Source: Candidatus Methanoperedens sp.
Lineage (GTDB): Archaea; Halobacteriota; Methanosarcinia; Methanosarcinales; Methanoperedenaceae
Length of the DNA stretch: 37,300 nt
Assembly: GCA_026552955.1 (NCBI GenBank)
Contig: JAPMTS010000030.1
Coordinates: forward strand, 275 to 37,574
Direction: 5' to 3'
The notes below the pieces were generated by a model. The model saw only the letters and a list, made by a program, of their open reading frames with translations, was not told the DNA's origin and did no database searches. Made by a program: the position numbers and the translations under genes. Position 1 is the stretch's first letter; every line of letters begins with the position of its first letter. Positions 1-7,252 of this stretch are shown here, one piece after another.

Positions 1-222
1 TCGCTGAAGTTCACCCTTGAGGGTGATGTTGACCTTCAGGGTTTTCTTGGGATTTCTGAGAGCGTTCGCCCCGGCTACCAGAACATCCGTGTGAACTACA
101 GGGTAAAGAGCGACGCGCCACGGGAGAAGATAGAGGAATTGTGCGATTATGTGCAGAAAACATCTCCTGTGCTTGATATAGTACATAACGGGGTGCCTGT
201 TACTGTAACATTGGAAGAATAA
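1..222 (+). CDS. OsmC-like protein, C-terminal fragment
   Basis: Frame 1 is open from the first base to TAA at 220-222, giving 73 residues whose 5' part lies outside the window. The end carries the pattern CDYVQKTSPVLDIVHNGVPV, which resembles the conserved Cys-containing helix (LCxxAxxxSPVxDT) and final beta strand of OsmC/Ohr-family proteins. In that family the second active-site Cys lies in this helix and reduces organic hydroperoxides; here the Cys of the CDYV segment would fill the role. The upstream Cys cannot be seen. The assignment rests on this short tail alone. It is followed by about 235 nt with only very small ORFs. Confidence 0.6.
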   Translation, partial: SLKFTLEGDVDLQGFLGISESVRPGYQNIRVNYRVKSDAPREKIEELCDYVQKTSPVLDIVHNGVPVTVTLEE

Positions 223-254
223 ATTTTAACAGAACTTGAAATGGATAGATGTAA

Positions 255-347
255 ATGGCGAGAGATACGGCACAGGAAGAGGTTACGGAAGAGGAAATAA
301 GTATATTCAAGCCTCCATTCATTTACAAACATAGAGTTAAGGAGTGA
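255..347 (+). CDS. possible 30-aa small ORF
   Basis: ATG at 255 opens a 30-residue reading frame that starts MARDTAQEEVTEEEI and ends TGA at 345-347. It is acidic at the N-terminus and basic at the C-terminus. There is no convincing Shine-Dalgarno site. I do not recognise it. It is listed only because it fills the gap between the OsmC-like gene and the GYD gene, and it could easily be chance. Confidence 0.15.
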   Translation: MARDTAQEEVTEEEISIFKPPFIYKHRVKE

Positions 348-353
348 ATTAAA

Positions 354-458
354 ATGGGTTATCAAGGAGAAGGAAAACTGTTAGAAGTCTGTACGTGGCA
401 GGGGCGTACCCTTAGATTGCGTCTCGCACGGATGTTCACAAACATAAAGGAGGGATAA
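354..458 (+). CDS. possible 34-aa leader ORF overlapping the GYD gene start
   Basis: ATG at 354 opens a 34-codon frame ending TAA at 456-458, and that stop shares its last A with the ATG of the GYD-domain gene (TAATG). The tail of this ORF contains the GYD gene's Shine-Dalgarno site (AAAGGAGGG, 446-454). Such an overlap would allow translational coupling. The product is Arg-rich with no recognisable domain. The overlap may be incidental. Confidence 0.2.
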   Translation: MGYQGEGKLLEVCTWQGRTLRLRLARMFTNIKEG

Positions 459-787
459 TGCCGCTCTACCTCTCGAAATTCAGATACTCGCCGGAAACTT
501 GGGCGAGGCTGATCGACAACCCGGAGGACCGACGTGAAGCCGCGCGGACCTACATCGAATCGGTCGGCGGAAAGTTGCACGGGTTCTGGTACGCGTTCGG
601 TAGCTACGACGGCTACAACCTTTGGGAGGCTCCTGACAACATCTCGATGGCAGCCGTCGCTCTCGCCATCACCGGAGGCGGTGCACTGAGCTCGTTCGAG
701 ACGACGGTGTTATTGACGGTCGACGAGATGCTCGAGGCGCTTCAAAAGGCAAAGACCGTCCAGTACCGCGCCCCGGGAACCCAGTAG
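458..787 (+). CDS. GYD domain-containing protein
   Basis: A 109-residue protein starting MPLYLSKFRYSPETWARLI. The N-terminal strand followed by an S/T-P-E-x-W helix, then the motif GGKLHGFWYAFGSYDGYNL, is typical of the GYD domain, a small ferredoxin-like alpha/beta fold of unknown function named for its Gly-Tyr-Asp triplet (here SYDGY at about residues 49-53). The ATG is preceded by a strong AAAGGAGGG site. The gene is visibly richer in G and C, with many GCG, CGG, GTC and CTC codons, than the archaeal genes around it, which suggests fairly recent acquisition from a GC-rich bacterium. Neighbouring FAD oxidoreductase, DUF1059, VOC and YCII genes are of the same bacterial accessory type. The substrate is unknown. 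Confidence 0.8.
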   Translation: MPLYLSKFRYSPETWARLIDNPEDRREAARTYIESVGGKLHGFWYAFGSYDGYNLWEAPDNISMAAVALAITGGGALSSFETTVLLTVDEMLEALQKAKTVQYRAPGTQ

Positions 788-804
788 CTGCGAAGCAAGC
801 TATG

Positions 805-866
805 GTTGGTATTTATATAAACTAGAAACCTATTGAATTATTGGAGTATCTCCAATCAAATTGGAG
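805..866 (+). promoter_or_regulatory. promoter with two overlapping palindromes upstream of the FAD oxidoreductase
   Basis: A TATA-like TTTATATA (812-819) lies about 70 nt before the ATG at 885. About 25 nt downstream, where transcription should start in archaea, is a perfect inverted repeat TTGGAG-TAT-CTCCAA (841-855). It overlaps a second one, CTCCAAT-CAA-ATTGGAG (850-866). Together the site holds three alternating TTGGAG half-sites. The position over the expected start suits a repressor operator. The first palindrome recurs at 2654-2668 before the decayed second copy of the gene. Confidence 0.55.
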
Positions 867-884
867 AAACAAAGGAGGTAAATT

Positions 885-2308
885 ATGGTAGATCAGCAGG
901 TAACAATAACCAAGGGTTCGGTCCTTGACGAAGCAGCGGTTCAAAAATTCAAGGCAAGCTTGCGAGGTGAGCTTATCCGTCCTGACGATGGCGGTTACGA
1001 TGATGCCCGCAAGGTATGGAATGGTATGATGGATAAACGCCCGGCAATGATAGCGCGCTGTAGCGGGGCTGTCGATATCATCAATTCGGTCAACTTTGCC
1101 CGCGACAACAAACTCCTGGTGGCTGTGCGAGGCGGGGGTCATAATGTTGCAGGAAACGCGGTCTGCGATGGCGGTATAGTTATAGATCTATCTCGAATGA
1201 AAGGAATTCGAATCGACCCGGAATCAGACAAACTGCACGCGCTGAACCCGGTCTCACCTGGGCTGAGTTCGACCGCGAGACACAGGCATTCGGTCTTGCA
1301 CTACCTGGAGGCATACAGTCTACCACCGGTATTGCAGGCTTCACAGTAGGCGGAGGCTTCGGCTACCTCTCGCGAAAGTACGGTCTGACCATTGATAACC
1401 TCCTTTCAGCCGATGTAGTGACCGCGGACGGCAGGCTGCTGGTCGCCAGTGAAAAAGATAATGCCGACCTGTTCTGGGGCATACGGGGCGGAGGTGGGAA
1501 CTTCGGGATAGTCACCTCGTTCGAGTTCAAACTTCATCCAGTCGGTCCAACAGTACTCGGAGGCAGGTTGATATATCCTCTTGAGAAGGCAAAAGAAGTC
1601 CTGCAATTCTATCGCCGATTCATAGCCAAAGCACCTGATGATCTTGACACTTTCCTTGCCTTCGTGACAGCGCCAAAAGCAGCGCCAATTCCAGAAAATA
1701 TCCAGGGAAAAACCGTACTCTTTGTTATCATCTGTCATACCGGATCGATCGAGGAGGGAGAACGCATAATTAAATCTCTAAGGACGTCCTGTCCGCCAGC
1801 AATCGACCTTGTAGGTCCGACACCCTACACCACGCTGCAGAAAATGCTGGATGCCGGGAATCCACCTGGATGGCAGAACTACTGGAAGTCTGAGTACCTG
1901 AAAGATCTGAACAATGAAGCCATTGATATCCTCATCGATTATGCTGCAAAAAGACCTTCCCCGATGTCGAAGATGCTTATAGGCCACCTGTTGGGTGCTG
2001 TGAAGCGGGTGGGCAATGACAAAATCCCTTACAATCACCGTGATGCGCCCTTCATCATCAACATCGTCAGTATGTGGTCAGATACAACTAAGAATGAAGA
2101 GAATATAAAATGGGCGCGCGACCTCTGGAATGCGGTGCAGCCTTTCGCAACAGGCGGAGTATATGTGAACTTCCTGATGACAGAGGGAGCGGACAGGGTC
2201 ATGGCTGCCTACGGTAAAAAGAAATACGAGCGGCTGGTGACACTTAAAAATAAATATGATCCGACCAACTTCTTCAGTCTCAACCAGAATATTAAACCAG
2301 GGAAGTGA
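885..2308 (+). pseudogene. FAD-binding oxidoreductase (BBE type), frameshifted
   Basis: Two frames make one protein of about 474 residues. Frame 1 (885 to about 1240) holds the PCMH-type FAD-binding start, with GGGHNVAGNAVCDGG containing the His that normally carries 8-alpha-linked FAD. Reading then moves to the frame continuing AEPGLTWAEFDRETQ, through TTGIAGFTVGGGFGYLSR, to 2308. The end has the berberine-bridge motif (KKKYERLVTLKNKYDP, then NQNIKP). A one-base deletion near 1239-1241 explains the shift. The second FAD-anchoring Cys of bicovalent members is absent, because TGIAG stands where G-x-C-x-x-G would be. Family members oxidise alcohols, sugars or alkaloid-like compounds with O2 or another acceptor; the substrate here is unknown. 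An SD site AAAGGAGGT precedes the ATG. It may be a true pseudogene or an assembly error, since the rest is intact. Confidence 0.8.
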
Positions 2309-2464
2309 AAACTCAGAAACTATACGAAAGTAGATACTGAAGATTCTTACCAAACCCATGCTTGAAATTTCGCCATATGTTTGGCTCTTTGCTTTAATGA
2401 GTAGAAAACTTTAAAGGTATTCTCATTCATACTATCTTAATGTTAAGAGTAGGGAGGTGACAAA

Positions 2465-2629
2465 ATGGCTAAGCAAATTGAATGCAAATCAGCGGGGATA
2501 AACTGTCCTTTCATGCTTCGTACTGAAAGTGATGATGAGCTTGTATCATTCGCTCAACAGCATGTTAAGAAAATGCATAAAAAGGATATGTCAAAGCAAG
2601 ATGTCCTCAAAATGGCAAAGACGGTATAG
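2465..2629 (+). CDS. DUF1059 family small protein
   Basis: A 54-residue protein starting MAKQIECKSAGINCPFMLRT and ending before TAG at 2627. The pattern of an early Cys, then CPF, then an acidic stretch (ESDDELVSFAQQHVKKMH) matches the DUF1059 family, small proteins of about 55-60 residues of unknown function. A strong Shine-Dalgarno GGGAGGTGA (2452-2460) and a TATA-like CTTTAAAG about 50 nt upstream support expression. It sits between the intact-promoter FAD gene and its decayed copy. Two cysteines could bind a metal, but nothing proves that. Confidence 0.7.
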   Translation: MAKQIECKSAGINCPFMLRTESDDELVSFAQQHVKKMHKKDMSKQDVLKMAKTV

Positions 2630-2653
2630 GCAAGTATTATCAGCACATTATTA

Positions 2654-2668
2654 TTGGAGTATCTCCAA
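2654..2668 (+). promoter_or_regulatory. second copy of the 15-bp TTGGAG palindrome
   Basis: TTGGAG-TAT-CTCCAA is repeated exactly as at 841-855, with the flanking bases TTA before and TCAAAT after also conserved. The second overlapping palindrome of the first locus is lost here. The repeat lies 32 nt before the ATG of the decayed FAD oxidoreductase copy, so promoter and gene were duplicated together. Confidence 0.6.
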
Positions 2669-2699
2669 TCAAATCGTTTCTGCCCCGGAGAGGTAAATT

Positions 2700-2927
2700 A
2701 TGGTAGACCAGCAAGTAACAATGACCAAGGTTCCGGCCCTTGACGAGGTAGCGGTTCAAAAATTCAAGGCAAACCTGCGCGGTGAACTAATCCGTCCGGA
2801 GGACACGGGATACGATGATGCACAATGTTGTTGGCAATGCAGTCTGCGACGGCGGCATAGTTATAGATCTCTCCCGAATGAAAGGAATTCGCATCGATCT
2901 GGTCAGATAAACTGCACGTGCAGGTAA
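2700..2927 (+). pseudogene. truncated second copy of the FAD oxidoreductase
   Basis: The first 41 codons (MVDQQVTMTKVPALDEVAVQ and on) match the start of the FAD gene at 885 closely in DNA and protein. After TGYDDA the copy jumps over about 135 nt relative to the first gene and resumes in another frame at HNVVGNAVCDGGIVIDLSRM. It degenerates at about 2925 with stop codons, and everything beyond the N-terminal part of the FAD domain is missing. A 228-nt ORF spans the fusion, but its C-terminal half is out of frame and meaningless. It is a duplicate decayed by internal and 3' deletion. Confidence 0.85.
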
Positions 2928-3003
2928 TGGGAGAATTTATGGCAAGGTGGTCAAAATTATTATTGGGGAGGAAGACGTATGAAATCTTTGAATTGGAATA
3001 ATT

Positions 3004-3027
3004 CCACATTGATAAAAGGAAATGTGG
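3004..3027 (+). repeat. inverted repeat CCACATT/AATGTGG before the VOC gene
   Basis: CCACATT (3004-3010) and AATGTGG (3021-3027) are perfect 7-bp arms around a 10-nt loop, 43 nt before the preferred ATG of the VOC gene. It could be an operator or an mRNA hairpin; no T-run follows, so a terminator is less likely. Confidence 0.3.
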
Positions 3028-3069
3028 TGCAGAGGAGGTGAGGCGCAGGAAAAAATAATGGGGGCAATT

Positions 3070-3996
3070 ATGGCAACCATCCGGCAAAAAATAACACCGA
3101 ACCTGTGGTTTGATCGCCAGGCTGAAGAAGCAGCGAGATACTACACTTCAATATTCAGGAATTCCAGGATAGGCAGGATAATACGCGCCAGCAAAGCAGG
3201 TTTTGAAATTCATGGCCTGCCGGAAGGCACGGTTATGACCATCGAGTTTGAGATTGAGGGGCAAAAATTCATTGCAATCAATGGCGGTCCGCTATTCAAA
3301 TTCACTCCAGCTGTATCATTTCTTGTCGCCTGTAATACGAAGGAGGAAGTCGATGAGATATGGGAAAAACTGTCTGAAGAGGGGACGACGCTTATGGAAC
3401 TTGGTGAATATCCCTTCAGCGAAAAATATGGATGGACGCAGGACAGGCATGGTCTTTCATGGCAGGTGATGTACATGGGCGATCGTAAGATGAAGCAGAA
3501 AATCACTCCGACGCTTATGTTTGTGGGCGAGCAGTGCGGGAAAGCTGAAGAGACGATCAATTTTTACACATCGGTGTTTAAAAATGCGGAAATTGGGAGC
3601 ATCCTCCGCTACGGCAAAGGTGAGGAACCTGACAGAGAGGGAACAATAAAACATGCCGCTTTCACGCTTGAGAATCAGGGATTTGCAGCCATGGACAGCG
3701 CTTATGAACACGATTTTACTTTCAATGAAGCCATTTCGCTTATGGTTGAATGCCAGACCCAGGAAGAAATTGATTACTTTTGGGAGAAACTCACTGCAGA
3801 CGGAGGGCAGGAAAGTGTTTGCGGCTGGCTCAAGGATAAGTTCGGTGTATCATGGCAGGTCTCTCCCACTATCCTGGGCGAGATGCTCCAAGATTCCGAT
3901 AAAGAGAAGGTAGAACGCGTTACCAACGCGTTCCTGGGAATGAAAAAGTTCGACATTGGGGAATTAGAGAAAGCATACAAGGGGAGAAGAAAATGA
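3070..3996 (+). CDS. double-domain VOC (PhnB-like, 3-dmu-9_3-mt) protein
   Basis: Two tandem PhnB-type vicinal-oxygen-chelate domains make up about 308 residues. Domain 1 runs from KITPNLWFDRQAEEAARYYT to HGLSWQVMYMGD. Domain 2 restarts at KITPTLMFVGEQCGKAEETI and ends with CGWLKDKFGVSWQVSP plus the usual C-terminal helix, LGEMLQDSD then FLGMKKFDIGELEKAY. Single-domain relatives are about 150 residues, so this is a tandem fusion. The start is taken at ATG 3070 (MATIRQKITP), where family similarity begins; ATG 3058 and a longer start at 3022 are also in frame, with AGGAGGTGA at 3032-3040. It is first in a run of closely spaced + genes to 6495. The reaction is unknown; VOC members include metal-dependent lyases, dioxygenases and resistance proteins. 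Confidence 0.85.
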   Translation: MATIRQKITPNLWFDRQAEEAARYYTSIFRNSRIGRIIRASKAGFEIHGLPEGTVMTIEFEIEGQKFIAINGGPLFKFTPAVSFLVACNTKEEVDEIWEKLSEEGTTLMELGEYPFSEKYGWTQDRHGLSWQVMYMGDRKMKQKITPTLMFVGEQCGKAEETINFYTSVFKNAEIGSILRYGKGEEPDREGTIKHAAFTLENQGFAAMDSAYEHDFTFNEAISLMVECQTQEEIDYFWEKLTADGGQESVCGWLKDKFGVSWQVSPTILGEMLQDSDKEKVERVTNAFLGMKKFDIGELEKAYKGRRK

Positions 3997-4586
3997 GAAA
4001 AATAATTGTTTCAGAGTTTTTAACACTTGACGGCGTGATGCAAGCTCCCGGAGAGCCTGATGAAGACCGCAGTGGGGGCTTTAAGCACGGAGGCTGGCAT
4101 CAGCCATACCACGATGATATTGTCGCCAGGATGATTATTGAAGGCATAGCCGGGTCTGGCGGCTTCCTCCTCGGTCGCAGGACTTATGAGATCTTCGCAG
4201 CCTACTGGCCGACAGCTCCAGAAGAGGCGCAGGCATTTGCCGATCCCCTCAACAGCCTTCCGAAGTTCGTTGTTTCAACGACACTGCGTGAGCCGCTTGC
4301 CTGGAACAACTCGACCCTCATCGCCGGCGATGTCGTAAATGAAATCGCCAAACTAAAGCGGCAATTCGGCAATGACATCCGGGTAATAGGTAGCGGTGAG
4401 CTTGTTCAGACGCTGATGAAGCACGATCTCGTCGATGAATATAATTTAATGATTCATCCACTTGTTCTGGGGAGCGGAAAACATCTCTTTAGAGAGGAAG
4501 GCAGTAAACAAATCCTGGAGCTCTTAGACTTCAAGACCACCAGTAAAGGTGTAACGATATTCAAATATAAAACGGAGAAGGAATAA
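3993..4586 (+). CDS. RibD C-terminal/dihydrofolate reductase-like protein
   Basis: A 197-residue stand-alone RibD-C domain. Diagnostic pieces are FLTLDGVMQAPGEP at the N-terminus, FLLGRRTYEIFAAYW around residue 58-72, the nucleotide-site segment VIGSGELVQTL, and the terminal DEYNLMIHPLVLGSGKHLF. These proteins share the NADPH-binding DHFR fold, but their physiological substrate is generally unknown, and this is not assigned as folate DHFR. ATG at 3993 overlaps the preceding stop by four bases (ATGA), which implies translational coupling with the VOC gene. A second RibD-C gene follows after 3 nt. Confidence 0.85.
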   Translation: MRKIIVSEFLTLDGVMQAPGEPDEDRSGGFKHGGWHQPYHDDIVARMIIEGIAGSGGFLLGRRTYEIFAAYWPTAPEEAQAFADPLNSLPKFVVSTTLREPLAWNNSTLIAGDVVNEIAKLKRQFGNDIRVIGSGELVQTLMKHDLVDEYNLMIHPLVLGSGKHLFREEGSKQILELLDFKTTSKGVTIFKYKTEKE

Positions 4587-4589
4587 TGT

Positions 4590-5144
4590 ATGGCTAAAGT
4601 TATTTTAGGAGTAACAATTTCACTGGATGGGTTTGCTGAAGATAGCAAAGGCAGCGTCGGCGCACTATATCCTGATCTCGACACACTGCGAAAGACCGAT
4701 TTATTACAGGAATCCATACGCACTACAGGGTCGGTCGTTATGGCATGGAAAGAGTTTGAGATGGCACAAGACCCTGATTGGTTTGCGGGTAATTATGAGT
4801 ATCAAGTACCGATATTCGTTCTTGCAGATAAAGCTCCTGAAAAACATCCAAAGGAAACTGGCAATTTAACTTTTACTTTCGTTACAGACGGTATTGAAAG
4901 CGCGGTGCGGCGAGCCAAAGTAGCTGCAGGCCGAAAAGATGTGACAATCATTGGCAGCGCTGCTACTGTGCAACAGGTCTTAAACGCAGGGCTCTCCGAC
5001 GAGCTGCAGATTGATATTATCCCGATCTTTCTCCATAACGGCTTTCGGCCATTTGAACGTGTTGATGGGAACATTAAGCTCAAAAAAATAAAAGTCATCG
5101 AAGCTGGCGAAAGAACGTCGTTACAGTTCCGTGTAGAGAGGTAA
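4590..5144 (+). CDS. second RibD C-terminal/DHFR-like protein
   Basis: A 184-residue paralogous RibD-C domain with SLDGFAEDSKGSVGALYPDL, the segment VTIIGSAATVQQVLNAG, and DELQIDIIPIFLHNGFRPFE near the C-terminus. The canonical G-R-x-T/M-Y/F motif of the first paralogue is replaced by VVMAWKEFEMAQ, so the NADPH pocket may differ. It starts 3 nt after the previous stop, with GAGAAGGAA upstream. Two diverged RibD-C genes in tandem suggest either a heterodimer or successive duplication. The product acts in the cytoplasm; no substrate can be read from sequence. Confidence 0.85.
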   Translation: MAKVILGVTISLDGFAEDSKGSVGALYPDLDTLRKTDLLQESIRTTGSVVMAWKEFEMAQDPDWFAGNYEYQVPIFVLADKAPEKHPKETGNLTFTFVTDGIESAVRRAKVAAGRKDVTIIGSAATVQQVLNAGLSDELQIDIIPIFLHNGFRPFERVDGNIKLKKIKVIEAGERTSLQFRVER

Positions 5145-5184
5145 GAAAGGGACAAAATCATCAAAAGTTAAGGAGGAAAACACT

Positions 5185-5622
5185 ATGACAAAATTAAACA
5201 TCTACCTGAATTTTGCGGGCAATACAGAAGAAGCGTTCAACTTTTATAGATCTGTTTTTGGCGGAGAGTTTACGTCTCTTGTCCGATTCAGGGAAATGCC
5301 GATGGAAGGCGTAAATATCCCGAAAGAGGACGAAAACAAAATCATGCACATCCGTTTACCAGTTGGCAAAGAAGATCTGTTAATGGCGAGTGATATTCTT
5401 GAATCACTCGGGATGAAACTAACTCAAGGCAACAATGTTCACATTTCAGTTCACCCGGAGAGCAAAGAAGAGGCCGACAGGATATTTAACGCTCTTTCGG
5501 ATGGCGGCACGATAGAGATGCCGATCGCTGACCAGATATGGGGCGATTACTATGGCAGTCTTAAGGATAAGTTTGGAGTGCAGTGGATGGTGATTTACAC
5601 TTATCCGAAAGGGGAGAAATAA
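5185..5622 (+). CDS. VOC family protein (PhnB-like)
   Basis: A single-domain 145-residue PhnB-like protein: LNIYLNFAGNTEEAFNFYRS at the start, the helix SKEEADRIFNALSDGGTIEM, and WGDYYGSLKDKFGVQWMV at the end. AAGGAGG lies 9 nt before the ATG. Length and motifs match the usual family size. It is clearly different from the tandem-domain VOC gene at 3070 and from the VOC gene at 16520, so three VOC lineages lie in this window. The role is unknown; bacterial relatives are often neighbours of SRPBCC and RibD-C genes, as here. Confidence 0.85.
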   Translation: MTKLNIYLNFAGNTEEAFNFYRSVFGGEFTSLVRFREMPMEGVNIPKEDENKIMHIRLPVGKEDLLMASDILESLGMKLTQGNNVHISVHPESKEEADRIFNALSDGGTIEMPIADQIWGDYYGSLKDKFGVQWMVIYTYPKGEK

Positions 5623-5649
5623 TGCAAGGAACCTGGAAAAAATAACTTT

Positions 5650-6078
5650 ATGAACAAAGGACTTATCGCAAAGGCATCAATTTCCATCAATGCGCCTGTT
5701 GATAAAATATGGGACGCGCTAACCAATCCCGAATTGATCAGGCAATATATGTTCGGGACAAACATAATATCAGACTGGAAGGAGGAGAGCCCCATTATCT
5801 GGAAAGGAGAATGGGAGGGAAACAAATATGTGGACAAGGGCGTGATCCTCAAACTGGAGCCAGAGCGTTTGATCCGGTACAGTCATTTCAGTCCGCTTTC
5901 GGGTCAGCAGGACTTACCGGAAAATTACCATACCGTAACAATTGGGCTGTCCGTCAAAGGTAAACAGACATTCGTTTCCCTCCTGCAGGATAACAATGCA
6001 ACCGAAAAAGTCCGTGAACATTCTGAAAAGAACTGGAAAATAATCCTTGATGGATTGAAGAAGCTTCTGGAGAAGTAA
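5650..6078 (+). CDS. SRPBCC / AHSA1-like protein
   Basis: A 142-residue START-like (SRPBCC) protein. The opening ASISINAPVDKIWDALTNPE followed by LIRQYMFGTNIISDW is the classic first strand and helix of the Activator of Hsp90 ATPase homologue 1-like family. WKGEWEGNKYVDKGVILKLE and the C-terminal helix ENWKIILDGLKKLLEK complete the fold. The family binds hydrophobic ligands in a deep cavity. The ATG lies 27 nt after the VOC gene, with only a weak ribosome site (AAGGAA at 5626-5631), and a 7-codon ORF lies in the gap. The next gene follows after 3 nt. Confidence 0.85.
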   Translation: MNKGLIAKASISINAPVDKIWDALTNPELIRQYMFGTNIISDWKEESPIIWKGEWEGNKYVDKGVILKLEPERLIRYSHFSPLSGQQDLPENYHTVTIGLSVKGKQTFVSLLQDNNATEKVREHSEKNWKIILDGLKKLLEK

Positions 6079-6081
6079 TGT

Positions 6082-6495
6082 ATGACCGATGCTGTCAAAA
6101 GACTTTTTGTAGAATACGAGAAAGCATTCAATGCAATTGATGCTGAAAAGCAGGTTCAGTTCTTCGCAGAACATTTCATTTCAGCAGGTCCGAAGGGCAG
6201 TATCGCACAGGGAAGGGATGAGTTCGCTAAAATGGCGACTAAAGCCGCGGAATTTTTCAGGAGGGTCGGTCAGACATCAGCAAAAATTCTTTCTATAGAT
6301 GAAATCCCGATCAGCAACGAATATTCTATGGTCAGAGTCCACTGGGGAGTGACATTCAAGAAGAGCGGGAACAGGCTGATCGAATTTGACGTTACATATT
6401 TTATCCAGAAGACCGGCCCGGAGCTGAAAATCATTATGTTCATATCTCACCAGGATGAAGAGAAGGCTATGAAAGAACTCGGTCTCCTGGGGTGA
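6082..6495 (+). CDS. NTF2-like/SnoaL-type protein
   Basis: A 137-residue protein with an N-terminal helix (VKRLFVEYEKAFNAIDAEKQ), a short strand FFAEHFISAGPKGSIAQGRD, and alternating strands such as YSMVRVHWGVTFKKS and FDVTYFIQKTGPELKIIMFI. This is the order of a cone-shaped NTF2-like (SnoaL/DUF4440-type) domain. These domains serve as small-molecule isomerases, hydratases or polyketide-type cyclases, or merely as binding folds. No catalytic Asp-His pair can be assigned with confidence. It is the last gene of the tightly packed + run starting at 3070. Confidence 0.65.
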   Translation: MTDAVKRLFVEYEKAFNAIDAEKQVQFFAEHFISAGPKGSIAQGRDEFAKMATKAAEFFRRVGQTSAKILSIDEIPISNEYSMVRVHWGVTFKKSGNRLIEFDVTYFIQKTGPELKIIMFISHQDEEKAMKELGLLG

Positions 6496-6706
6496 CCGTA
6501 TGGAACTGAGAAAAATCATTATACCATTGGCATGATTTATGTTATAAATGGCGGTTAGTGGGGATTTATTTGATGAAAGAAGATTTCCTGCCCACAGCAC
6601 CCCTTCATATCAGAATCATAAAATAAGGCATTTGCAGTCTGCTTTTCCATCTGCAAAAATTATTTGACAGCGGGATGATCTGCAGCGCCATGAAAGAGGA
6701 GACTAT

Positions 6707-6760
6707 ATGATCACAGAAAAAGGATTTAGAGTTCTCAAAACTATCCCTGATATATCATGA
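6707..6760 (+). CDS. 17-aa leader ORF coupled to the Ddn-like gene
   Basis: ATG at 6707, preceded by AGAGGAG, opens a 17-codon frame ending TGA 6758-6760. It overlaps the next gene's start as ATGA (6757-6760). The Ddn-like gene itself has no good ribosome site, so ribosomes ending here could reinitiate. The rest of the 260-nt gap after the NTF2-like gene shows no gene. Confidence 0.3.
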   Translation: MITEKGFRVLKTIPDIS

Positions 6761-7194
6761 ACCTGATAAATATCTTCAATCCTTTAATGATCTGGCTTTT
6801 GCGCTCGCCTTTGCACAGAATAGCCAGCAAGAACACTCTTCTTGTAACTTTTTTTGGCCGAAAGAGCAGGAAGAAGTACACTACACCTGTCAACTATGTG
6901 CTTGATGGTAATGTCATTTTCATCACAAGCCTTCGAAGCCGTACCTGGTGGAAGAACCTGCGGGGAGGCGCGCCGGTCAGTATTCACCTGAAAGGAAATG
7001 TTATGGAAACATATGGAGAGGTCATTGAAAATAGTGAGAAAGTGACAGAGCAACTGATGGGATATCTTCAAAAGGTTCCGCAATACGCTAAATACTTCAA
7101 GATAGGTCTTGATCCGAACGGTCATCCCAATCCCGAAGATGTCACCCATGCAGCGCAGGAGAGGGTAATGATCCTTCTCAGATTGAACATATGA
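6757..7194 (+). CDS. deazaflavin (F420)-dependent nitroreductase-like protein (DUF385/Ddn family)
   Basis: A 145-residue protein of the split-barrel Ddn/DUF385 family. Landmarks are FGRKSRKKYTTPVNYVLDGN, the loop SLRSRTWWKNLRGGAPVSIH, and the end GLDPNGHPNPEDVTHAAQER. The G-R-x-S-G/R-x-x-x-x-T-P pattern and the W-x-N/S-L segment are family hallmarks for binding F420H2. Methanogen-related archaea make F420 in quantity, so a role in F420H2-dependent reduction or detoxification is plausible. A close paralogue lies at 21606-22040. Convergent with the - strand winged-helix gene that ends 58 nt away. Confidence 0.85.
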   Translation: MNLINIFNPLMIWLLRSPLHRIASKNTLLVTFFGRKSRKKYTTPVNYVLDGNVIFITSLRSRTWWKNLRGGAPVSIHLKGNVMETYGEVIENSEKVTEQLMGYLQKVPQYAKYFKIGLDPNGHPNPEDVTHAAQERVMILLRLNI

Positions 7195-7252
7195 AGGTTT
7201 TAATTGCTCAATAAGAAGAAATAATGACACGTTTAGTCTTTCGATCACATTA

